Position numbers and translations under genes: made by a program. Below, one piece after another: positions 49,040 through 59,300 of a DNA stretch of 64,000 bases (its first letter is position 1; the number at the start of each line of letters is the position of its first letter). This DNA comes from Medicago truncatula (taxonomy: Eukaryota > Streptophyta > Magnoliopsida > Fabales > Fabaceae): contig NC_053047.1 of assembly GCF_003473485.1 (NCBI RefSeq), positions 697,001-761,000 of the forward strand, in the 5' to 3' direction. The notes under the pieces are model-generated. The model ran no database searches and had not been told where the DNA came from. It saw nothing but the letters and a program-made list of their open reading frames with translations.

Positions 49040-49418
49040 GGCTTAAATATCACTTTGATCCCTTAACTTATTTTAAAAGTTCATATTAGTCCATTAACTC
49101 TAAACCTTTCAATTTGGTCTCTTAACTTATTTTAAATATTACGTAAAAAATATATTTTAAAGGTTTAGTTTGGTCCCCTTTACTATAAAATTGGTCAATT
49201 TGATCCCTTAACTTATGTAAGTTAATACAATTTGGTCCCTCAATAGATGGATACGATAATTTTTATAAATTAAAAGACTAAGTTGCATTAACTTACATAA
49301 GTTAAGACTCAAAATTGAAATTTCAAAATAAGCTAAGGAATCATATTGAACAGTTTTAAAGTTAAAGATTAAACTGAATTTTTAAAATAAGCTGAGGGAG
49401 CAAAATGGTATTTAAAGT
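49040..49418. mobile_element. Mutator-like MITE with 9-bp TSD
   Basis: The left tip GGCTTAAATATCACTTTGAT and the right end, reversed ACTTTAAATACCATTTTG, head arms with 'CCCTTAACTTATTTT' on each side. TTAATTATT flanks at 49031-49039 and 49419-49427 (perfect 9 bp). Same family as 33450-34025. Confidence 0.75.
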
Positions 49419-50094
49419 TTAATTATTTATTTGGTCTCTTACTTATCTTCATCAACTCTTTTGTAGTTTCTTTTTTTCTTCTCTTTATGACTTTTTATAT
49501 CATTCAGTAAATAAAAAAAAAAAATATGAAGCCAAATGATATCCGACTACACACATAACGTTAGCAAATTGCTTTGGCTGCAAATGATGTCTACTTAGTG
49601 TAGTTCCAGACTTTGTACATTTTAAAGCTTAATACGTCTTGAAATCAAGCATCCAAAAAAGCTTAACACGTGTTGAAATCAAGCATCCAAAAGAAGATTC
49701 CTCTTATGTTGAGTATCATTATAAGCGGAACATATACAAGGTCTAGATTTATTCGATTGAAAAATTCATTCTTTCAATATTGTACATCCGTCAAGTTTCA
49801 TAGGGTGGCAAGAAAGTATCAAGAAGTAAGAGTGATGATAAAGGGAATCGTGGCTTGATGCAATTTTTGAATGCATTACGTGCAGTTGGATTGGCAGCTA
49901 TGGTCCACCCAATAATCCCAATCTAAGAAGAAGCGATCAATTGCCCTAGATGAAGTGTACTTAATTCTTGTTAATTAGTTTTTGTGTTAACTATTTAACA
50001 TGTATAGCCGCCTTTTTTCCATGTTACTTAATTTCGATTGCCCATTAATACAGTTCGTTTTTTCTTACTCCTTTGTAATGAATCTAAGTTATGC

Positions 50095-50740
50095 CAAGTT
50101 CTCTTTAGAAATCAAGATTGGTAACATTTCTCAAGGGATAGGCCACAAGCATGAGCCTTATCGTAGAGTTCGATTGTGTCAAGGACATGACTGAATTTAC
50201 TAACAGAATGGGGATAAACTAGCAAAGGGTCACATAGTTTCTTCATTGGAAGCATTTCATATGCTGCTTGCACTCTACCATTCACTTTTTGGGGATAATC
50301 TTAGAATTTAGCTGGACTTAATTTACCTCTATAACCGGCTTGTAAGGTGAGAGATGACATATTCCATCCAATGTAAAACTCTTATCAGTTGGCACCGGTG
50401 GAATATGTCAATGTTCACTTTTGCACCTCAAGTTTGACAATGATTCTACGATGGGATTAAAAATGAACTGTATGTGAATGTGGAAAGGATACAAATCTAT
50501 GACTGTTTGATGCAAAGGCAAAACGTAATGAAATGAATCAGAATTTTTTTACTTCCACCCCTTTTAGTAAAATCAAGATTCTGTCCAGTTTCATTTTATT
50601 TTTTATTTTTTTTATTTCCTACTTCGTTTCCATGTAAATGGAAATATAAGTAGTTTCTAACGTTTTGTCACACCGGTCCTGTTAGTCCTTGGTTGTATAT
50701 TTATTTGACTAATGAGACGGACGGAAACGTTGGAGAGAAA
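50095..50740 (+). pseudogene. Duplicated SIRB intron 5 and 3' flank
   Basis: Words such as ATCAAGATTGGTAA, GAGCCTTATCGTAGAGTT and GGAATATGTCAATGTTCACT occur in the same order as in intron 5 of copy 1 (46180-46700). Then, without an exon 6, the match jumps to the copy 1 3' flank (AAGTAGTTTCTAACG, 47200). Together with 48124-48356 this marks a middle SIRB copy that has lost exons 2-6. Confidence 0.7.
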
Positions 50741-51326
50741 GTAGGAGAGATTGTAAGATCATAACGAAATTAGCGGTTTACTAATTTCTCTGATTTTTGA
50801 AATTTTTGCAAGAAGATTAATATATCCAATGTTGGATCGCTGCTTACTCTAAGTAGTTAAATCTTGCGTTGTGGTTTTTGTTTGATGGTTAAATTTTTGT
50901 TGCCTCATTCGGCATTTGATTGGTTATGCCCGCGTAGGGTTTCTTGCTTCTTTTTGAGCGAGTGTTGTGGAGACACCGGAAGAAGTTAAAGGGCGTCCAA
51001 AGTGGGTCGAAGACTTCTAAGAGCTATGCTACCAATTGGTTCATATTGTTTTCATTAGAGACTGTAATTCATTTTTACTTCGATTGTACTACTCATTTTA
51101 AACATGGGATGAGTAGCTCAATTGATTTAAACCAAGGGTTAAGAAGTTACTCTCTTATGTAAAAACAAAATATACTCTGCATGAAGCTGATATTTGTGGT
51201 CCATGTCCAACTGCACAAAAAATAGTTGGCATTTAAATACCAATTTTCTTTGAGATTTTACAATTTATTAAAATTACATCTTCACAAAATTTTGTCAATT
51301 GGTAAGAAACAAGAATTGAGGAAAAG

Positions 51327-53130
51327 ATGAAGAATTTGTTGTGTCACACAAAATATGTTAATTTTCAGTTAGTTTTGCTGTTATCTTTATGTACTAGATT
51401 TTCTGCATGTGAAATAAGAACAAATCAAAGATCAAATTCTCTCAGTTTTTCTTCAAAGTCACTATTAAGCACTCAAAACTCTTCTGGGGTTGGTCCTGGT
51501 GATGCAGTGATAATTGTGGATCATGGTTCAAATCGGAAAGAAGCCAACCTCATGCTTAGTAAGAATTGTTTGTTGAAATTAGTTATATGAAATTGAGAAT
51601 GATTTAATTTTGATGTTTAAAATGTTGTCTTGTTTTGAATTTCAGGTAAATTTGTGGAGATGTTTAGAAACAAAACTGGATACAAGATTGTGGAGCCTGC
51701 TCATATGGTAATTTTTCTTCAATCCTTTGTTTTTTTTCAATGTTAGGCCTCTGATGATAGAAAGATGTTTGAGTTTTGGTAATACCTATAATTCATAAAA
51801 CATCTGCAACTGCGATTTGGACTGTAACGTCAAGGTTTTTATGTCTCGACAACGCGGCCGCGATTGAGTCTGTATCAGTCAAGGTCCTTATGTCTTCTGC
51901 AATCCGACCATAATTGAGGTCGATGAGCCATATTTAACTGTACTTTTCCACAATATATCAAGGATTGTAGTATAACCTTTGTCGTGATTTAAAACCTTAT
52001 CTATATAACTTTTAGGAAATTGGTTTATTTGAGCTTATCTACTACCATAAGCACTTATAGAACTCTTTGATAGAGCTGATGGAAATAACTTATGACATGT
52101 CCACAAGTTGTTTTCAGCATATTTCTATAAGTTTTCTAGGATAGCTTATATTAAAACAATTTGACTTTATGTTAACTTTTATATGATGGACATAATTTAT
52201 ATATAAGCACTTATATAATAAACTTTATGTTATAAAAGCTTAATTAAGTTGTTTATCGAAACAGAAGTCTGAGTCTGGCATTATCTTATGATTATCAGCA
52301 TTATCCTTGGGCTTCATAATATTTATAAATATTTTCAGGAACTAGCAAAACCATCAATTGCAGATGCTTTTCAATCTTGTGTTCAGCAAGGTGCACACCG
52401 CATTATTATCAGTCCCTTTTTCCTCGCAACCGGGAAGCATTTTAATGAGGTAGATGTCCATATAACTGCAGTTTAGATTTTTTACATTGTCAAATAATCA
52501 TAACCGTTAGATCATTAAAAACGTCCGACTTTAATCGTAACTACTTCTAAAGTCACACGTATGGTTGGTTGTGATTTGTTACGGTGTATCAAAATCAATC
52601 TCGTTGAAAATGTCTCAAATGCTCAAACTTAATCCTAATTCGGCAAGATTATGTGCAGGATATTCCTGCCTTGAGTGCAGAGGCAGCAAAGCAACACCCT
52701 GGTGTGTCATACCTTATTACTGCACCCCTTGGACTCCATGTGCTACTTGTGGTATGAAGTCTTTTATTAATTTATTTCATTTTTACATTAACTCACCTAT
52801 TCAGAGACGAATTAGTGCTTGTTTGGTAACACAGTGAGTTTGTCGAAATCACAGTGAGCCACCATAACATAATTATGAACTCCTACGCTGTTGTGTCCCT
52901 TTTTAACATGTCGACCAAACACGCTCTAAAGTACCGAATAACCGATGTATTTTACATTGTTTCTTTCATTTTGAACTTGAAACAATCTTGTTGTGTTGCA
53001 GGATATTGTGAATGATAGGATTAATGGTTGCTTAAAGCATGGAGCTGGTGATGCAGAAGAGTGTTCAGTTTGTGATGGGATTGGAAAATGCATTCTCAAG
53101 CAAGAAGCTGGAAGCCAAAGGAATGTTTAA
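51327..53130 (+). CDS. SIRB: Sirohydrochlorin ferrochelatase, copy 2 (chimeric start)
   Basis: Five exons join in frame to 208 residues: 51327-51558, 51646-51707, 52339-52449, 52659-52751 and 53002-53130, GT-AG throughout. The chelatase core is intact: VDHGSNRKE with H66 and SPFFLATGKH with the second histidine, then CSVCDGIGKC near the end. The C-terminus is 8 residues longer than copy 1 (KQEAGSQRNV). The start differs: copy 1's first exon is replaced by DNA matching the beginning of the gene at 56376, and the frame reads through what was SIRB intron 1. Residues 11-22 (VNFQLVLLLSLC) are therefore hydrophobic and the N-terminus no longer looks like copy 1's transit peptide. Whether the protein still enters plastids is unclear. 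If expressed, the enzyme reaction should be the same as copy 1. Confidence 0.82.
52018..52263. mobile_element. MITE of the 'GACATGTCCATAAG' family in SIRB copy 2
   Basis: Same internal words and position (third long intron) as 44500-44782 in copy 1, so this MITE was present before the gene was duplicated. Boundaries approximate. Confidence 0.5.
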
Positions 53131-53795
53131 ATTCAGCTGCAAAAGTTCTGAATCCATAACTTCAAGAAGCAGATTGCTTTTCAAGTAGACAAAAATAATA
53201 AGTTGATCGTTTTTTTAAGTAAACGAAAATAATAAGTAGTCTGACGTTTTGGTTCGAACTCCGATCACGGCCTTCGACCTAACAGTTTCAGCTAAATTAA
53301 ATCGCACGACGAATCTGTATATTTAGTGATTTTGATATGTATCCATTAATAAAGTGGATTAATTTTGACTAAATTTCGGCTAACGAATCATTATATTTAG
53401 ATATGTATTTTTCGTGTGTCCTAACAACCGAGTTAAGCTCACGAAAACTAATAAAGTGGGTTAATTTATGCACGAGGTCCAGAGTTCAATCTTTGTTATA
53501 AATTAATTTACAAATAATATTTGTCTATATATATATTATTTTATTTTATTTTTTACAATTTTGATCTTTATTCATACACAGAGCCATTGAGTTGAGACAT
53601 GTAAAATCACATAGAAAAGATCCAAAATTAATTACAGCAATGAAGGTAGAATCTCACTGGGGTCCAAAGCAAAACAAAAATCAAAGCAAGAGGAATTAGG
53701 TGAATTTTTTACATCAAAAGAAATGAGAAGAAAAATTTGAGAAAGAAAGAATTTTAATTATTCAAGATCTACATAAATTTCAATGAAGAATATGT
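53131..53795. other. 3' flank of SIRB copy 2
   Basis: About 53200-53245 repeats the ACGAAAATAATAAGTAGT word of the copy 1 3' flank. No gene is seen. Confidence 0.45.
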
Positions 53796-53958
53796 TTAGG
53801 AGCCCCAAGGATAACATTCATTGGACGTCGCATTTAGTTCTTTATTTATTTTCCAATGACCTTCTGTTTTGCAACTTGGATAATCGCGTCCTCCAACGTA
53901 AATGTCAAAGTAATGAAATTCATTAGTCCATGAAAATTTACAAAAGTATTGTGTTCAT
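53796..53958 (-). pseudogene. S1-like self-incompatibility homolog (SPH) fragment
   Basis: The minus strand reads FCKFSWTNEFHYFDIYVGG, then RDYPSCKTEGHWKIN and ends YPWGS-stop. This follows the C-terminal half of plant S1/SPH proteins: a Cys before the F-W stretch, the FDIY motif, an R-D pair, Cys, and the W-x-I near the end. The signal peptide and N-terminal half are missing. Going upstream, the frame hits a stop and then the hAT-like repeat that begins near 53955. SPH proteins are small secreted Cys-rich proteins; this piece cannot encode one. It was probably cut by the repeat. Confidence 0.7.
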
Positions 53959-55003
53959 AGTTTTAAAAATCTGGTCATCGATTCGGCAAAGTCATTGGAT
54001 CACTGAGTCATTGGTCGAACCATTGAGTAACTGGTTGAACTGCATGACTGAATCGGATTAAACCGAATGACTCGATCATATAACTTGGTCTCAATAAAAA
54101 CACATATAATTAAACCAGATTGAAGAAGTAGATGTATTGTCATATTTATTAATGAATATGATAACTTATATTTTTTATATTATTCAATTGACATGACTAC
54201 ACACAATTAGATACGTGTATAAAATATTTATACACCGTTACAATACGCTAATTAAATTGAAATAAAAATAGCCGAGGCCACCACTATATTAAAAAAAACC
54301 AACATTCATTTCAATACAAATAAAAAAGTCTTTTTTAGAGGAAATAAAAAGGGCCTTGTATCCAGAAGTTCTAGCTCAACTGGCAAAATGCCGAAATTGT
54401 TAGGCCGGATGCCATGATCGGGGTTCGAACCCCGGTACCTCCACTTGTGTGTGAGTTTATAATGGCTTTGCCATTTCGTCTATCTACCAAAAAAAAAAAA
54501 AAAAAAGGGCCTTGTTAAAAAAAAATAAAATAAAAAAATTAATGAGTGAATATAAAAGGCAAAGCAAGTGAGAAAATTTAAAACCCATTTCACCTCTCTC
54601 TTCCTCCCATCTCATATGCTTATCTCTCTAATATTTTGGATTAAGTATTAAATTTATTATGTTATCCAACAAATTCACACACACAATGCTACTTTGTCTT
54701 TTCCCTTATTCGGATCTACTTGAGACCATCTTCTCTTTTCTCAATTTTTTTTAACAAAAAAATAAAAGTGATGCTTTGACCCGGTTTGGTTCACCAAACC
54801 GGCCTAGTCACCGGTTTAAATGCATGTCTGATCCATCATGCAGCTCGAACCGGTCATGCCACCGGTTTACGGTCGGACCGGTTCACAATGACATAAATGA
54901 ACACATGTGCAATTAGACATAGGTCTATGAGAGTTCAACTCCTCTCACAAGGATTTCATCTTTGTGAAATAATTAAAACCAGATTTTGAACCTTGCTAGA
55001 GGT
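53955..55003. mobile_element. hAT-like TIR repeat interrupted by a SINE
   Basis: The ends TAGTTTTAAAAATCTGG and, reversed, TAGCAAGGTTCAAAATCTGG are inverted. Subterminal DNA on both sides is rich in ACCGGTT / GGTCATC-type words typical of legume hAT MITEs. No clean target-site duplication. A SINE (54360-54501) sits inside. No coding capacity. Confidence 0.45.
54360..54501 (+). mobile_element. tRNA-derived SINE with 14-bp TSD
   Basis: The head has a box A TAGCTCAACTGG (54372-54383) and a perfect box B GGTTCGAACCCC (54422-54433). The tail is a poly-A of about 17. AAAAAGGGCCTTGT flanks it at 54346-54359 and 54502-54515. A tRNA gene is ruled out because the acceptor stem does not close. Confidence 0.88.
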
Positions 55004-56137
55004 TGTTAATTGCATAATGTTATGTAAAGTTGATATATGAATCCTATCAGCTTTAAAAAACTGTTCTTTAAGGTCCTCTCATACATCAATGGCATTTTCA
55101 TGAAAAACCATGGTTTGTACTATGGATTCAGAAATGAAATTGATAAACCAAGAGCAAATAAGGTGATTACACCTCGATTCAAATCAAACTGATCGGGAAT
55201 TGGAGTGGATTCACCGACAAATGCAAGCTTGTTCTTATCAACAATGGAATACTAAGATCAAACTAACTAACTCGATAACTTATTATACAAGTTATCTCCG
55301 TAAACTAAGCTAAGTAGTTGCATTCTCCTCTGGTGCGGTCAAGTACTCGTTTTAAGAGTAGAACGAATATTCATTTTACCCGTTAAAGAAATGCAAAATT
55401 CAATTTAATTTTTAAGAAAAAATGAAACCAACTTTTAGAAGGAAAAAAAATATTAATAATTAAAAAGAAAAAAAATAAAGGATTTGACTTTCACAATAAT
55501 TAAATGATTAAAAAGGGATTGTCAAAAAAATAAATTAAAAGGGACAATATGACATAACATAAAAAAAAGTCAATAAATGATTTCTTCTTTAACCAATAAT
55601 GTGTGCTAGACTAAATGCTATTACATATACAAAGTGATTATATTTATACACTTGCTTATCACAATTTTTGTGACAACAATTCTTTCTATCTTTACTTATC
55701 GGTTAAAAACAATACAAGGAAAAAAAGAAAAAAGAGGATAAGAATTTAAGTATAAAATATAGTTGGTAAAAAATTATCATAAAATAGTTGTACAAATATC
55801 ATTTCTTCAATATTGTATTCCATCACCATCGCTATTAGTTAAGCGTGATTTGACAATTAATAGTCCTATAATGGATGGATAACCTTATAGAAAAAGGTGA
55901 AGACAATGATGTTCATTCAATTTGATCGGATATGTACTTCTCATTCGATTATTAAATATCATGTCATATTTTTATATTAATTTATTTTAAAATAAACATA
56001 AATATTAAACAAATTTAATCTGACTAATTAACCAAACTCCAATGTACCTACACATTTACCTTAAGAAAATGTGTGTTTGGATAAGATTATAACTATAATT
56101 TCAAATTTACAACGATTTTAAATATATTAAATTCAAA
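55004..56137. other. Gene-less stretch
   Basis: A+T-rich DNA between the hAT-like repeat and gene E. No gene or clear repeat except the SINE that begins near 56130. Confidence 0.45.
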
Positions 56138-56247
56138 TAGCTCAGTTAGTAGGACAATGCATTATTATATATGGGATTGAGGTTCGAACTCCAGACATCT
56201 TGTAAGCTGAATTCTAGCCAACATGCTTCTTGAAAAAAAAAAAAAAA
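56138..56247 (+). mobile_element. tRNA-derived SINE upstream of gene E
   Basis: Box A TAGCTCAGTTAGT at 56138 and box B GGTTCGAACTCC at 56181-56192, then a poly-A run of 15 ending at 56247. Possible target-site duplication AAATTC(C)AA on both sides, imperfect. It lies about 130 bp upstream of the gene E start. Confidence 0.7.
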
Positions 56248-56375
56248 TTCCAATTAGAGACAAGAAAGAAAATACTTCGTTATTTCTCTTTTGTCACCCA
56301 TAGAGACAAATTCCAATTTTCTCTTTGAGAAAAGTGTCATTTGTGAAGAAAGAAAAATACTTGACTTGAAGAAAG

Positions 56376-59300
56376 ATGAAGAATTTGTTAATGGGTCACA
56401 CAAAATTTCTTAATCTCTTCAAATTTTCATCTTTCCCTTCAACTTCTCGTTTCAACAACTTCACTTCCACTAGTAAGCAGTACCATTCTTCTTCTTCTTC
56501 TTCTTCTTCTTCTTCAATATTGAAAAATTATCATTAAAACTTCATTTTTTTCTTATGATAATTTTTTTCTTCATTTTTGATTCAGGTTTGAAACTGAAAG
56601 TTAAAATCTTGAAACTTTCACAATCAAAACGTGGTTTCATTTTTCAACAACCTCTTAATCTTACTTCTAACTACCTCCGTAATTTCCGCTATTCTGGTAA
56701 GATTTTAACTAATTCTGTTAGTTTTTGTTTTTTAATTAGTTTTAATCATTATTTTTAATATTGGTTTTGGTTATGTAAGATTTTAGAATAAATGGGTTTG
56801 TTTGGGTAATTAATGGGTCTTTCGTCCCTGCAAATATAGGTCATTTGAATTTTCATTCCTGAAGTTACTAATCAGATGTAATTAGGACCAAAAGTCAAAT
56901 GATTAATACTTGAAGGGGCAGATTGGAAGGATTAGTAACTTCATGGACGAAAATTCAAATGACCTATATTTGCAGGGACGAAAGACATATTTAAGCCAAT
57001 GTTTTATTAAGCATGTAATTGCTACGTAGCACCTACACGTTTAATGGTAGTGTCCGACACAACACCGACACATGTGATTATATTCGATTATGCCATTGTG
57101 TTGACGTGTCTGTATCAATATTGTGTCTAGCACCTACACGTTTAATGGTAGTGTCCGACACAACACCGACACATGTGATTATATTCGATTATGCCATTGT
57201 GTTGACGTGTCTGTATCAATATTGTGTCTAGTGCCCGTGTTTGTGTTAGTGATTCATTGCGTATTTGTGTGTCTAGTGCCCGTGTTTGTGTTAATGATTC
57301 ATTGCGTATTTGCAATGTGAATTATGATAAGTGTCAAATTTGTATTCATTTAATCCCGATCAACAATGTGGGATTCGTTTGGATTAACTTATTTGAGCTT
57401 ATCTATTGAGATAAACATTTGTGAGATTGTCTGATAAAGTTTATGAAAACAGCTTATGCATGCCCTAAGTTGTTTTCAGCTTATTTCTATAAGTTCTCCA
57501 AGATAATGTGGAATTGGTTTGGATTGATATACTTGGGTTTATCTACTGACTTAAACACTTGTATGATTGTTGATAGAGTTTATGAAAACAACTTATGACG
57601 TGTCCATAAACTGTTTTTAGCTTATTTCTGCAAGTTTTGCAAGATAACTTATGAAATCAGCTTATAGGAAAACGGTTTTGGCTTTATTTAACTTTTCCAA
57701 TCCGTGCTAAAGAAGATTTAGTTTCATAAGTTCTGTGTAGGGAGACTGCCAATACTATTGATTATAAATTGTACAATAGGAAACTTGTAACAACTTGTAT
57801 CAATCAATTAGCTAGAGATGATTTTTTATACAAGCTTAGTTTTGTGGTTAAGCCGCGGCAGGGTTGTTAATTTTACAAGTTTCTGTTGTGTAGCAATGCG
57901 ACATGGTGATATGACAGAATAGACAACAACATTTTTTTTTTTCATTTTTAATTATTGTTGAAATCCTGGATCATCTAAGTATTTGGTTGTAGCTTTTGCG
58001 CTGAGTTAAGCTCATTCGATTTTTAAATTTAAACCGGTGACAGAACCTATATAAAACTTTGATATTAGGCCACCCGTAGATGATGCTGAGGGTTGCAAAC
58101 TTAATGGCTCTAAATGTCCAACCCTATGCATAAATAGTCAGTGTTGAAATCCGATATCAACTAGGAGCCTAACCAAAGTACTCCTTGTAGATACTTTGAT
58201 AATCCTTACTGTTGATCTAGATCTTTGAAACTGAGAAGAAAGTAAAAAAAAGGTTATACTTCTGTGATTAAAAGTGAAAATTGAAAATGTTTTCATCAAA
58301 TCAAACACGTTGTAGAATTTTATTGTGTTTGAAGTTGAAGTTAACACATCCTTTTGATTACTTTATCTGTAGTAATAACATTTGTTATGCCATATTGGGT
58401 TGTCTGGTACATATTCCAGGCATTGGATGCATCTTAGGCGTGTCGGTTGCAACTGCATCAACTATAGCTTATGCCACGAATGGTGAGTTGCATATTTGAT
58501 TGGTATTATGTACTTTAGCTTTTCTGCCATGTTGTTAAATAGCGGAAATAGTGGGCCTTGCAACGCTATCACATAGCGAAGTTTTAGGAAATCTCTATTG
58601 ACCTATTGTTCAGTCATACGCTATATAGTACAAAATATTGTCAAATAGCAGCTATAGTGGCACTATATCATTTTGCGTAGCGGAATTTGAACAAATTTTT
58701 ATTTTCCGTGATCCACAGTTGACAACCCTGTTTTCTGTTAATTTTGCTGGAATTTGTCCTCCCAACCTGCATTTCTCTTAATAACTTGACCGTTTTTATT
58801 TCCAACAATTAGCTGAAGATGCTTTGGTGGATGATCATCGTCGTAGCGATTCATTAAACTTGGACTACCCATTGACGACATTACTTGTAAAAATTTGGCT
58901 GGAAAGATACATGGAATATCTCTGGAAATTGGTTAGGAGATTTTGGCTGCCAATTTTTTTCGTTGCGACAGTGCTTACAAACTTGGATTACCCATTTACA
59001 ATATTATTCATCAAACTTACCTTATTCCTTCTCAGCACAAATCCCAATCCATTTTCTGTCTATGTTTTTGTTGATCAGGTCAGATACTGCAGTAATAATA
59101 ATTTCACAAAGTGTATACTACACAGCATACTTGAATTTATTTGTTGCCATTTTGTTCAACTGTCATAATATTTTTCATTTGGTAACTTCACGTGATTTTG
59201 TTTTACTTGACAATGTGTTGATTTACAAATTCTTATATTGCAGTTGTGCCGACAATCTATATGCAAAGATACCAAGTTTTTTGACAGAAAGGTGCATCCT

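Larger units (their letters stand above)
48357..50094. other. Insertion-like DNA within the broken SIRB copy
   Basis: This stretch separates the first exon of the broken copy from intron-5 and 3'-flank sequence at 50095. It contains a micro-insertion (48836-48847) and a MITE (49040-49418). No gene. Confidence 0.45.

Noticed and set aside
54360-54450. tRNA gene, from box A and box B
   Set aside because: The segment has a poly-A tail and a 14-bp target-site duplication, so it is a SINE.
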